From UBA8752 sp049610565 (GTDB lineage Bacteria; Bacteroidota; Bacteroidia; Flavobacteriales_D; Sanyastnellaceae), in NCBI GenBank assembly GCA_049610565.1, contig JBMYZR010000002.1, positions 62,001 to 126,000 on the forward strand: DNA of 64,000 bases, written 5' to 3'. A program made the position numbers and the translations under genes. The notes beneath the pieces are model-generated. The model ran no database searches. It was not told where the DNA came from and saw only the letters and a program-made list of their open reading frames with translations. The stretch's first letter is position 1. Each line of letters begins with the position of its first letter. This document shows positions 44,393 through 52,146 of this stretch, piece by piece.

Positions 44393-45772
44393 TCAGACCA
44401 CAGGGCGGTTCGGGTCAAACGACTCGAGGTGGTCCGCCACCCGCCGAACGAAGCTGCCACCGAGCTGACCATCCACGACACGGTGATCGTAGCTGTGCGA
44501 CAGGAACATCATGTGACGGACTGCAATCACGTCTCCGTCAGGGGTTTCCACCACCGCCGGCTTCTTTCGGATGGCCCCAAGGGCAAGGATGCCCACCTGA
44601 GGCTGATTGATGATGGGCGTACCGAACACGTTGCCGAACGTGCCCACGTTGGACACGGTGTATGTCCCCCCACTGATTTCGTCGGGCTTCAGCGCACCTT
44701 GCCGTGCCCGGGCAGCCAGGTCATTGACAATGGTCGCCAGCCCGTTGAGGTTGTAGCGGTCCGCGTGGCGAATCACCGGCACAATGAGGTTGCCCTCCGG
44801 AGTGGCCGCCGCCATGCCGATGTGAATGCCCTTCTTGAGGATGATGCGGTCACCGTCCACACTGGCATTGACCCCCGGGAACTCGCGCAACGCCTTGGCG
44901 ACCGCCTCGATGAAGAAGGGCGTGAAGGTGAGCTTCTGGCCCGTCTGAGACTGGAACGCCCCCTTGTTGCGGTTCCGCCAATCCACGATCCGTGTGACAT
45001 CGGCTTCGACGAAAGAGGTCACGTGCGGACTGGTCTGCACACTGCGCACCATGTGGTCCGCAATCAGCTTGCGCATCCGGTCCATCTCTACAATCTCATC
45101 CTCACCATCCATGGACACGGCCGGCGCTGCAGCCGCAGCCTTGGGGGCTGGTGCAGCAGCAGATGGCGCCGGGGCGGAGGGCTGCGCCGGAGTGGGCATC
45201 GGGGCTGCCGCAGGAGCCGGAGCCGACGGAGCCTGTCCCCGGTTGGCCAGGTAAGCCATCATGTCCTTCTTGGTCACTCGACCTTCCTTACCGGAACCAG
45301 GAATGGCATCCAACTCAGCCTGTCCAATGCCTTCTTTGGAGGCAATGCTTCTCACGAGCGGGCTGTAGAACCGGCCTGCACTTTCCCGGGATGGCTTTGG
45401 CCCCGGATCCATTCCGTTGGTGGACACCAGCGGGGCAGTCAACTCCGCCACTACAGTCTCCTCAGGCTGTTCTTGGGGAGCAAGCGTCTGAGCAGGTTGA
45501 GCTGGCGCAGGGGCCGGTGCTGATGCGGTGACCGTCTCTCCATTCACGGCGAATTCCGCAATGGGTTGGCCAACCTGAACAACGTCCCCTTCTGCCACGA
45601 GATGCTTCACGAGCACACCATCCTCCGGGGCAGGCACCTCGGAATCCACTTTGTCCGTGGCGATTTCAATGATGGGCTCGTCGGCGGATACACTCTGGCC
45701 TTCTTCGACAACCCATCGAATGATGGTCGCCTCGGCCACGCTTTCGCCCATTTTCGGTAGCAGGATCTCCAT
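44393..45772 (-). CDS. 2-oxoacid dehydrogenase E2 (dihydrolipoamide acyltransferase)
   Basis: The 459-residue core subunit of a 2-oxoacid dehydrogenase complex; the substrate (pyruvate, branched-chain 2-oxoacids or 2-oxoglutarate) is not fixed by sequence. It has one N-terminal lipoyl domain with lipoyl-Lys41 in IATDKVDSEV and an Ala/Pro-rich linker. The E1/E3-binding domain is at about residues 145-190 (YSPLVRSIASKEGI ... GKEGRVTKKD). A second Ala/Pro linker leads to the catalytic domain, ending with SYDHRVVDGQLGG (His430, Asp434). The lipoyl sequence DEPIIEIATDKVDSEVPAP-type and MRKLIADHMVRSV favour branched-chain/E2b-type enzymes. The first Met is at 45805, but the ATG at 45772 starts MEILLPKMGESVAEA as in the family. 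It stands alone, so the E1 and E3 genes are elsewhere. Confidence 0.94.
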   Translation of the reverse strand: MEILLPKMGESVAEATIIRWVVEEGQSVSADEPIIEIATDKVDSEVPAPEDGVLVKHLVAEGDVVQVGQPIAEFAVNGETVTASAPAPAPAQPAQTLAPQEQPEETVVAELTAPLVSTNGMDPGPKPSRESAGRFYSPLVRSIASKEGIGQAELDAIPGSGKEGRVTKKDMMAYLANRGQAPSAPAPAAAPMPTPAQPSAPAPSAAAPAPKAAAAAPAVSMDGEDEIVEMDRMRKLIADHMVRSVQTSPHVTSFVEADVTRIVDWRNRNKGAFQSQTGQKLTFTPFFIEAVAKALREFPGVNASVDGDRIILKKGIHIGMAAATPEGNLIVPVIRHADRYNLNGLATIVNDLAARARQGALKPDEISGGTYTVSNVGTFGNVFGTPIINQPQVGILALGAIRKKPAVVETPDGDVIAVRHMMFLSHSYDHRVVDGQLGGSFVRRVADHLESFDPNRPVV

Positions 45773-45804
45773 GGATGTATTGCCCGGAGGGTGTTTTAGA
45801 CCCA

Positions 45805-45812
45805 CAAATTTA
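45805..45812 (-). promoter_or_regulatory. -7-type promoter element for the E2 gene
   Basis: Minus strand TAAATTTG, an exact match to TAnnTTTG, 32 bases before the ATG at 45772. This also supports that start over 45805, which would fall inside the promoter box. Confidence 0.5.
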
Positions 45813-45845
45813 CGGCGTGGGTGGACCGAATCCGGGCACCGTTCA

Positions 45846-47741
45846 TCAATCCATGCGCAAGGTCATCAACAATTCAAAGTCGCGCATCCAGCTGTAATCG
45901 TATGCATACCTGAGGTCCAGCCGTTTGGCCTCATCGGATGAAACCGATTGCACACCACTTCCCACCCTGAAAATGCCCGTCTCCAGGGCCGGCAAACGGT
46001 CTGCCCCGTCCCATGATCCGTGGAAGCCGACCCACGTCCGCCGCGACCGCAACACCGACCACGCCTGCCCCCTCGTGAAGCCGGCTGCATTCGCGCCGTT
46101 CCCGGACCCCACCAAGAGAATCCACAACGACCACGCGATGTCCAATCGCCTCTTGGACCGCATCCGCTCTGGCCGACACAGCCCATCCTCTCCCCACAAC
46201 AGCCTGTCCTTGGGTCCGCTCTTTTTTCGGGCTCCACCCAACGCCAACCACAGTCCGGCCGGCACAATGCGCACATCCACCCCGTGGGCATGCCCAGCCC
46301 GGACAGTGTCCAGGACGCGCCGCCCTCCCCAGGAAGCATCGCACAGAACCAACTCGTTCTCCGGGCTCAGCACCTGAATCTCACTTCCGTAAGACAACGA
46401 CAAGTCACTCACATACAGAGAACTGCCATAAGAAGACTCAATCCAATTCTTCATGGCTGACCGCCGCTCCTCCGACCCGATGAAACCCACACTGGACCGT
46501 GTCCTGCGCCAGGCAAACCGCTTCGGCATCAACGTGACCAACAAGGCCCTTACCCCCAGCGGGAGCAGCACCAGAACCAAGGCAAGGAGGCCCATGGCCA
46601 TGCGACTGACGCGGAGCACCTCCGGAAGCAAGGAGTAGGCCAGAACCAACAACAGTCCGGCGGCAAGACCCGCCATCAACACCCGCAACCGCACAAATGG
46701 GCGATCCCAAACACCGAACCATGTGCCGGAGAAACCGGACACCCCGACAGCAAGCCCCGCAAGGGACAGGGAGGGGATCCAAGGATGGTCGATGCCACTG
46801 GTGATGGCATGGCCCCTGATGACGCACACAGCGACTGTGGCGGCCAAGCTGAGGTCCAACAGCGGCAATGCATGGCGGCGGACCCTCCCCTGAAGAAATG
46901 CCGTGACCGCCCGGACCCGGATGCCGACCTCGATCATCAACTGCATCGCAACTGCCTGTCTGCCAGCAAAGTGCTTGGCGGAGAAGATGCGCATGGCGTC
47001 GTGGAAGACCCGGACATAGGCCAGGCTGCCCTTTTTGGTGCTCTCCCCCTTGAAGTGGACAATGGGCGCATCACTGAAGTAATGGTTAACCCATCCCGCA
47101 TCTTGTATCCTGATGCTCAGGTCAATGTCCTCACCATACATGAAGAAGTCCTCATCGAGGAGCCCTGCCTGATCGAGCGCTTCCCGGCGCATCCACATGA
47201 ACGCCCCACTGAGCACTTCCACGGCTGCAGTCTCGTCCTTTCCCGTGTGTCCCCAGTAATACCGATTCAGCGAGGGACTGGACGGCGCGAGGCGCCAGAG
47301 CCCGCTGAGTCGGCAGAAGGACGCCCACGGGGTGGGGAGTCCCCGCTTGCTTTCCGGAAGCCAAGAGCCGGCCCCATCATACATCGGCACTCCGATGGCC
47401 CCGACCTCCGGATGGGCCTCGGCATGGGCCAGGACCTTCTCGAACGTGTCCTCCGGCACCACGGTGTCCGGGTTCAACAGCAGCACCCACTCCCCTTTTG
47501 ACTGGCGAATGGCCGCATTGTTTCCTGCGCTGAAACCGAGGTTCTCCTCGGACCGGATCAGATGAACCGAAGGGTAATGCGAAGACACCCAATCGGCTGA
47601 CCCATCAGAACTTGCATTGTCAAACACAAAGACTTCGGCTGTGCCGGACGGCAATCGCTCAATGGCCGCGAGGGCCGAGTCCAAACACAGGGACAAGTAG
47701 CCCTTGACGTTGTAGCTGACGACGATGACGGAAAGGGTCAT
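45846..47741 (-). CDS. GT2 glycosyltransferase fused to membrane and sugar-transferase-like region
   Basis: A 631-residue fusion. Residues 1 to about 270 are a rhamnosyltransferase-like GT2 domain: LSVIVVSYNVKGYLSLCLDS, FVFDNASSDGSADWV, VLLLNPDTVVPEDTF (nucleotide-sugar site) and MYGEDIDLSIRIQDAG. Four hydrophobic segments follow (about 280-395). A C-terminal part contains ERRSAMKNWIESSYG and VLDTVRAGHAHGVDVRIVPAG. It then has a short block, SKRRLDIAWSLWILLVGSG ... VLRSRRTWVGFHG, that resembles the membrane-anchor and WVGY-like element of bacterial sugar transferases but lacks their catalytic Asp-Glu region. I have seen this kind of fusion in other Bacteroidota; the C-terminal role is unknown. 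Its ATG overlaps the recR stop (ATGA). Confidence 0.82.
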   Translation of the reverse strand: MTLSVIVVSYNVKGYLSLCLDSALAAIERLPSGTAEVFVFDNASSDGSADWVSSHYPSVHLIRSEENLGFSAGNNAAIRQSKGEWVLLLNPDTVVPEDTFEKVLAHAEAHPEVGAIGVPMYDGAGSWLPESKRGLPTPWASFCRLSGLWRLAPSSPSLNRYYWGHTGKDETAAVEVLSGAFMWMRREALDQAGLLDEDFFMYGEDIDLSIRIQDAGWVNHYFSDAPIVHFKGESTKKGSLAYVRVFHDAMRIFSAKHFAGRQAVAMQLMIEVGIRVRAVTAFLQGRVRRHALPLLDLSLAATVAVCVIRGHAITSGIDHPWIPSLSLAGLAVGVSGFSGTWFGVWDRPFVRLRVLMAGLAAGLLLVLAYSLLPEVLRVSRMAMGLLALVLVLLPLGVRALLVTLMPKRFAWRRTRSSVGFIGSEERRSAMKNWIESSYGSSLYVSDLSLSYGSEIQVLSPENELVLCDASWGGRRVLDTVRAGHAHGVDVRIVPAGLWLALGGARKKSGPKDRLLWGEDGLCRPERMRSKRRLDIAWSLWILLVGSGNGANAAGFTRGQAWSVLRSRRTWVGFHGSWDGADRLPALETGIFRVGSGVQSVSSDEAKRLDLRYAYDYSWMRDFELLMTLRMD

Positions 47742-48370
47742 GACGGGGAGCTAACGTCGCCCGTGGACGAGGCGTATGGCAGACGCTGCTGGAGGGAGCG
47801 GATCAGGGTCAACTCGTCGGCATACTGCAACTCGTCGCCGACGGCCACGCCCCGGGCGAGGGTCGTGACCTCCACCCCACAGTCGCGGAGCCGCTTGTCG
47901 AGGTAGAAGGACGTGGTGTCCCCTTCCATTGTGGTGGGCAGGGCGAAGATGATCTCCTTGCAAGTCTCCTCTCCGGCCCGGGACACCAGGGACTCCACCC
48001 GCAGGTCGGCAGGCCCCACCCCATCCATGGGACTGATGACCCCGCCGAGGACATGGTAGCGCCCCCGGAAATGGCCCGTGGCCTCGATGGCCAGGAGGTC
48101 CCGAAGGTCCTCCACCACCGCGATGCGGCTGCTGTCCCTGCGCTCGTCGCGGCATATCCCGCAGACATCATCCTCTCCCAGATTGCCGCAGACCCGACAG
48201 GCCTTGACGCCCTCCTTCATCTCCATGATGGCATCGGTGAAACGCCGGACATCCTCCTCGTTGCGCGCCAGCATGTGCAGCGCGAGGCGCAGGGCCGTGC
48301 GCCGTCCGACTCCCGGCAATCCGGCAATCTGGTCCACGGCGCGGTCGATGAGGCGGGAGGGCAATTCCAC
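47738..48370 (-). CDS. recR: Recombination mediator RecR
   Basis: Works with RecO (and RecF) to load RecA on gapped DNA. A helix-hairpin-helix (IAGLPGVGRRTALRLALHM) is followed by a Cys4 zinc finger (CRVCGNLGEDDVCGIC). The Toprim domain (RIAVVEDLRDLLAIE ... YHVLGGVISPMDGVGP) and the C-terminal FALPTTMEGDTTSFYL ... TTLARGVAVGDELQYAD blocks are present. The ORF allows an ATG at 48403, but that start collides with the divergent symporter gene. The GTG at 48370 (VELPSRLIDRAV, translated from Met) gives 210 residues, the family length, and lies 4 bases after a TACCTTCG box. It is coupled to the downstream GT2 gene. Confidence 0.96.
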   Translation of the reverse strand: MELPSRLIDRAVDQIAGLPGVGRRTALRLALHMLARNEEDVRRFTDAIMEMKEGVKACRVCGNLGEDDVCGICRDERRDSSRIAVVEDLRDLLAIEATGHFRGRYHVLGGVISPMDGVGPADLRVESLVSRAGEETCKEIIFALPTTMEGDTTSFYLDKRLRDCGVEVTTLARGVAVGDELQYADELTLIRSLQQRLPYASSTGDVSSPS

Positions 48371-48374
48371 GAAA

Positions 48375-48382
48375 CGAAGGTA
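48375..48382 (-). promoter_or_regulatory. -7-type promoter element directly before recR
   Basis: Minus strand TACCTTCG, 4 bases, then GTG 48370. It is identical in sequence to the box of the exporter operon. Confidence 0.55.
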
Positions 48383-48389
48383 CGCGGTG

Positions 48390-48397
48390 TAGCTTGC
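48390..48397 (+). promoter_or_regulatory. -7-type promoter element directly before the sodium:solute symporter
   Basis: TAGCTTGC, 4 bases (CGCC), then ATG 48402. It lies back to back with the recR box in a 31-base intergenic region, so both transcripts are predicted leaderless. Confidence 0.45.
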
Positions 48398-48401
48398 CGC
48401 C

Positions 48402-49883
48402 ATGGACGTGACCGTGCTGGCTGGATTGGCTGTGGCTGCCTACCTCGCCCTGCTGCTGTGGATGGGCAACCGCTCCGCCGTGCGCGGTGACATGGCGGAC
48501 TTCGCGCTGGGCGGCCACCGCAGCCCCTGGTGGGCGGTTGCATTCGGCATGATCGGAACCAGCCTGAGCGGCGTGACCTTCCTGTCGGTGCCGGGCTGGG
48601 TCGGTGACCAGCAATTCGGCTACATGCAAATGGTGCTGGGATATCTGGTAGGCTACGGCGCCATCATCGGCATCCTTCTGCCCCTGTATTACCGGCTGCA
48701 ACTCACCAGCATCTACCGGTTCCTCGGCGACCGGATCGGTCCGAGGGCCCACACCACGGGCTCGGTGTTCTTTCTGATCTCCCGCAGCATCGGCGCCGCC
48801 TTCCGGTTGTACCTCGTCGCCCTGGTCATTCAGGAAACCGTCCTCCCCACAGCGTCGGGAAGTTGGGCGTGGATCCGGTTCACCCTCCTCATCGCCGGCA
48901 TCCTGCTGTTGATTTGGGCGTACACCCGCAAGGGCGGCATCGCCACCGTCGTCTGGACGGACACCCTGCAGACCGCGTGCATGCTCCTCGCTGCAGGTGC
49001 TGCCGTCGTCCTTCTCGGCCGCGAACTGGGCCTGTCTCCTCTGGAGATTCCCGGCGCCGTGGCCCATTCTGGGCACGCCCGGTGGTGGTTCCTCAACGAC
49101 TGGGGCGCAGCCAACCATGGCGTCAAGCAGTTCGTGGCCGGCGCCTTCATCGCACTCTGCATGACCGGTCTGGACCAGGACATGATGCAGAAGAACCTGA
49201 GCTGCCGGTCCCTCCGCGACGCCCAGATCAACATGGCCAGCTTCTCCTCCGTGCTCGTCGTGGTCAACCTGCTCTTTCTCGGACTCGGCGCCTTGCTGCT
49301 CCTGCACACGGAAGCCGCCGGCATCACCGTCGAACGGGCAGACCTGCTCTTTGCCACTGTGGCCCTCGACGGCAATCTCGGCACCTGGCTTCCCATCCTG
49401 TTCCTGCTCGGCCTCGTCGCCGCGGCCTTGTCCAGCGCCGACTCCGCACTGACCGCCCTCACCACCTCCGTCTGTGTCGACTTCCTCGGCATGACCCCTG
49501 ACAGCGACTCGGGTGCCCGTCGCCGGCAAACGGTTCACTTCGTCGTCTCCGCCGGCATCGGGGTGCTCATCCTCGTCTTTCACGCCGTCAACGACACTTC
49601 GGTCATCGCCGCCCTGTTCAAGGTGGCGAGCTACACCTATGGCCCCCTTCTGGGCCTCTTCGCATTTGCCTTGCTCCACCGGCGCAGTGGCCCGACCGGT
49701 GGCGACCGGTTCATCCCGTGGGTGTCCGTGCTGGCTCCGTTGGCGGGATGGGGATTGGAACAATGGACCTCCGCCCACGGATTCAGCTTCGGGTTTGCCC
49801 TGCTGCCCGTGAACGGATTCCTGACATGGGCCGGTGCAACCTTGGCCGCCTTCCTTGCGGGAAACCGAGGGGGCGCGGCGTAA
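48402..49883 (+). CDS. Sodium:solute symporter (SSS family)
   Basis: A 493-residue inner-membrane transporter with 12-13 helices. The N-terminus (VAAYLALLLWMGNRSAVRGDMADFALGG, block SAVRGDMADFALGG) and SPWWAVAFGMIGTSLSGVTFLSVPGW are the conserved start and first unwound helix of the LeuT-like SSS fold. LISRSIGAAFRLYLVALV, FIALCMTGLDQDMMQKNLSC and GLVAAALSSADSALTALTTSVCVDF correspond to the sodium-site helices. The Ser residues of SSADSALTAL are the usual Na2-site region. Substrate unknown (sugars, amino acids, nucleosides and urea all occur). Divergent from recR. Its TAA stop forms the first bases of the TAATTTTG box used by aspC. Confidence 0.92.
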   Translation: MDVTVLAGLAVAAYLALLLWMGNRSAVRGDMADFALGGHRSPWWAVAFGMIGTSLSGVTFLSVPGWVGDQQFGYMQMVLGYLVGYGAIIGILLPLYYRLQLTSIYRFLGDRIGPRAHTTGSVFFLISRSIGAAFRLYLVALVIQETVLPTASGSWAWIRFTLLIAGILLLIWAYTRKGGIATVVWTDTLQTACMLLAAGAAVVLLGRELGLSPLEIPGAVAHSGHARWWFLNDWGAANHGVKQFVAGAFIALCMTGLDQDMMQKNLSCRSLRDAQINMASFSSVLVVVNLLFLGLGALLLLHTEAAGITVERADLLFATVALDGNLGTWLPILFLLGLVAAALSSADSALTALTTSVCVDFLGMTPDSDSGARRRQTVHFVVSAGIGVLILVFHAVNDTSVIAALFKVASYTYGPLLGLFAFALLHRRSGPTGGDRFIPWVSVLAPLAGWGLEQWTSAHGFSFGFALLPVNGFLTWAGATLAAFLAGNRGGAA

Positions 49884-49888
49884 TTTTG
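49881..49888 (+). promoter_or_regulatory. -7-type promoter element for aspC
   Basis: TAATTTTG, an exact match to TAnnTTTG, 18 bases before the ATG at 49907. It shares its first three bases with the stop codon of the symporter gene. Confidence 0.5.
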
Positions 49889-49906
49889 CCCCTCAACCCC
49901 ATTTCC

Positions 49907-51106
49907 ATGGAAATCCGCACGTCCCAACTGCTCGGTCGCCTCAGCGAATCCGCCACGATTGCCATGAGCCGCAAGGCCCGTGAACTCAAGGCCGCCGGCA
50001 GGGACATCATCAGCCTCTCCCTCGGAGAGCCCGACTTCGACACGCCCGAGCCCGTCAAGGCTGCCGGGATCCAGGCCATCGAGGACAATTTCACCCACTA
50101 CCCGCCCGTGCCCGGCTACGGCGAAGTCCGCCAGGCCATCTGCGACAAGCTGAAGCGGGACAATGGCCTCGAATACGGACCCGATCAGATTGTCATTTCC
50201 ACCGGGGCCAAGCACAGCCTGATGAACGTGGTGCTGAGCCTCGTGGATGATGGAGACGAGGTCATCCTGCCGGCCCCTTATTGGGTCAGCTATGCGGACA
50301 TGACCAACCTCGCCGGCGGCAAGGTGGTCACCGTCCACACGGGCATCGAGCAGGACTTCAAGATGACCGCTGACCAGCTCCGGGAGGCGTTGACGGAGCG
50401 CACGCGCATTGTCATGGTGAACTCCCCCAACAATCCGTCCGGCAGCGTCTACACCGAGGAGGAAATGGCGGCCCTCGCCGCCGTGTTGCGGGAGCACCCC
50501 CGGGCCATCGCCATCAGCGACGAGATCTACGAATACATCAACTTCACCGAGGCCCACGCCAGCCTGGCCGCCCAACCCGGCATGATGGAGCGGACGGTCA
50601 CGGTCAACGGCGTCTCCAAAGGCTTTGCCATGACGGGGTGGCGCATCGGGTACATCGCAGCACCGCAATGGATCGCGGCCGCCTGCACCAAGTTGCAGGG
50701 CCAGTTCACCAGCGGTGCGAGCGGCATCTCCCAGAAAGCCACCGAGCACGCCATGAACGGAGGCGGCGCCCTCGCGGCCGACATGAAGGCCGCCTTCCTG
50801 AAGCGCCGGGACTTCATGGTCAGCGGACTCAAAGCCATTGACGGATTCGAAGTCAACGTTCCCCAAGGCGCCTTCTACATCTTCCCGGATGTGTCCGCCC
50901 TGTTCGGCCGGAAGCACGCCGGCGGCACCCTGTCCAGCGGGCACGACTTGGCGATGTACCTCCTCGAAGCCGCTGACGTGGCGACGGTGGGGGGCGACGC
51001 CTTCGGCTCCCCGAATTGCATCCGACTGAGCTATGCCGCATCGGACGAGCAACTCGCCGAAGCCCTGCGCCGCATCGAGCGGGCCGTGGGAGAATTGAGC
51101 GCATGA
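49907..51106 (+). CDS. Aspartate aminotransferase (class I, Ib type)
   Basis: A 399-residue PLP enzyme interconverting aspartate and 2-oxoglutarate with oxaloacetate and glutamate; the Ib type often also accepts prephenate. SLSLGEPDFDTPE, YPPVPGYGEVRQAI, VNSPNNPSG, AISDEIYEYI and the PLP lysine Lys238 in NGVSKGFAMTGWRIGY are all standard. The C-terminal FGSPNCIRLSYA carries the substrate-carboxylate Arg. The open frame begins earlier inside the symporter gene; the ATG at 49907 (MEIRTSQLLGRLSESATIAM) is family-like. It begins a seven-gene plus-strand run whose members mostly overlap by ATGA. Confidence 0.94.
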   Translation: MEIRTSQLLGRLSESATIAMSRKARELKAAGRDIISLSLGEPDFDTPEPVKAAGIQAIEDNFTHYPPVPGYGEVRQAICDKLKRDNGLEYGPDQIVISTGAKHSLMNVVLSLVDDGDEVILPAPYWVSYADMTNLAGGKVVTVHTGIEQDFKMTADQLREALTERTRIVMVNSPNNPSGSVYTEEEMAALAAVLREHPRAIAISDEIYEYINFTEAHASLAAQPGMMERTVTVNGVSKGFAMTGWRIGYIAAPQWIAAACTKLQGQFTSGASGISQKATEHAMNGGGALAADMKAAFLKRRDFMVSGLKAIDGFEVNVPQGAFYIFPDVSALFGRKHAGGTLSSGHDLAMYLLEAADVATVGGDAFGSPNCIRLSYAASDEQLAEALRRIERAVGELSA

Positions 51107-52146
51107 GCCAGACCCACACCATCTGGACGGCCGCCTCGCGCCAATCGGTTCTCGACGGACTCGCCGGCGCCTCTGCCCTGCGCATCCTCGTGCTGGGCGA
51201 CCTGATGGTGGACCAGTATCTGCTGGGCAAGGTGGACCGCATCAGCCCGGAGGCCCCTGTGCCCGTGCTCAATGCGAGCGAGCGGGACCGCCGCCCGGGT
51301 GGCGCGGCCAACGTCGCCTTGAACCTGCGCGCCCTTGGGTGCGACGTCAGCCTCGCCGGACTCGTCGGAGAGGATGACCACGGGCGACACCTCATCGCCC
51401 AGCTTGGAATGGAAGGCATGGACACGCGGGGCATCCTGACCTCGGACACCCGCCCCACCACGGTCAAAACCCGCATCATGAGTGGCGGGCAGCACTTGAT
51501 GCGCGTCGACGAGGAGGTGGATGCCGACCTCGGGGCAGCCGAATCTGCCCGCATGCTCGAGGGCATCCGTCAATGCCTCGACGCCGAGACGGTCCATGCC
51601 ATCCTCATCGAGGACTATGACAAAGGGGCCCTCTCCCCTGCGGTCATCGAAGGCGTCCTGGCCGAAGCAGGCGAGCGGAACATCCCGGTCACCGTTGACC
51701 CCAAGTTCCGCCACTTCGACCTCTATCGCGGTGTGGCCCTGTTCAAGCCCAACCTCAAGGAACTCAAGGAGGGACTCGGCCTCCAATGGGAACCCGGCGA
51801 CCGGAAAGCCCGTGCGCAAGGCATTGCCAACGGATTGAACCAACTGGAAACCACGCTCCGGCCTGACGCCATCCTTCTGACCCTCAGCGAGGACGGCGTG
51901 CGCATTCGACACAAGGGCCAAGACGACCATCACCCGGCCCATCCCCGTGAAATCCTCGACGTGTCAGGTGCCGGGGACACCGTCATCGCCGTGGCCACGG
52001 TGCTGCTCGCCCAAGGCGTATCCCCTTCTGACCTCGCCGCTGCCGCCAACCTGGCCGGCGGACTGGTCTGCGAGAAACCCGGCGTGGTGCCCATTCACCC
52101 TGCCGATCTCGTGAGGGAAATCGAACACCTGCCCCTCCACGCATGA
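51103..52146 (+). CDS. PfkB-family kinase, probable D-glycero-beta-D-manno-heptose-7-phosphate kinase
   Basis: A 347-residue sugar kinase. ILVLGDLMVDQYLLGKVDRISPEAPVPVL (blocks VLGDLMVDQY and RISPEAPVPVL) and RPGGAANVALNLRALG are diagnostic of the RfaE/HldE kinase half. VDPKFRHFDLYRGVALFKPN and the anion-hole motif DVSGAGDTVIA with the catalytic Asp complete it. The adenylyltransferase half of HldE is absent, so this is a stand-alone HldA-type kinase. It makes heptose 1,7-bisphosphate for LPS core, which is inference from the family. The ATG overlaps the aspC stop and its own stop overlaps the Trk gene start. Confidence 0.88.
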   Translation: MSQTHTIWTAASRQSVLDGLAGASALRILVLGDLMVDQYLLGKVDRISPEAPVPVLNASERDRRPGGAANVALNLRALGCDVSLAGLVGEDDHGRHLIAQLGMEGMDTRGILTSDTRPTTVKTRIMSGGQHLMRVDEEVDADLGAAESARMLEGIRQCLDAETVHAILIEDYDKGALSPAVIEGVLAEAGERNIPVTVDPKFRHFDLYRGVALFKPNLKELKEGLGLQWEPGDRKARAQGIANGLNQLETTLRPDAILLTLSEDGVRIRHKGQDDHHPAHPREILDVSGAGDTVIAVATVLLAQGVSPSDLAAAANLAGGLVCEKPGVVPIHPADLVREIEHLPLHA

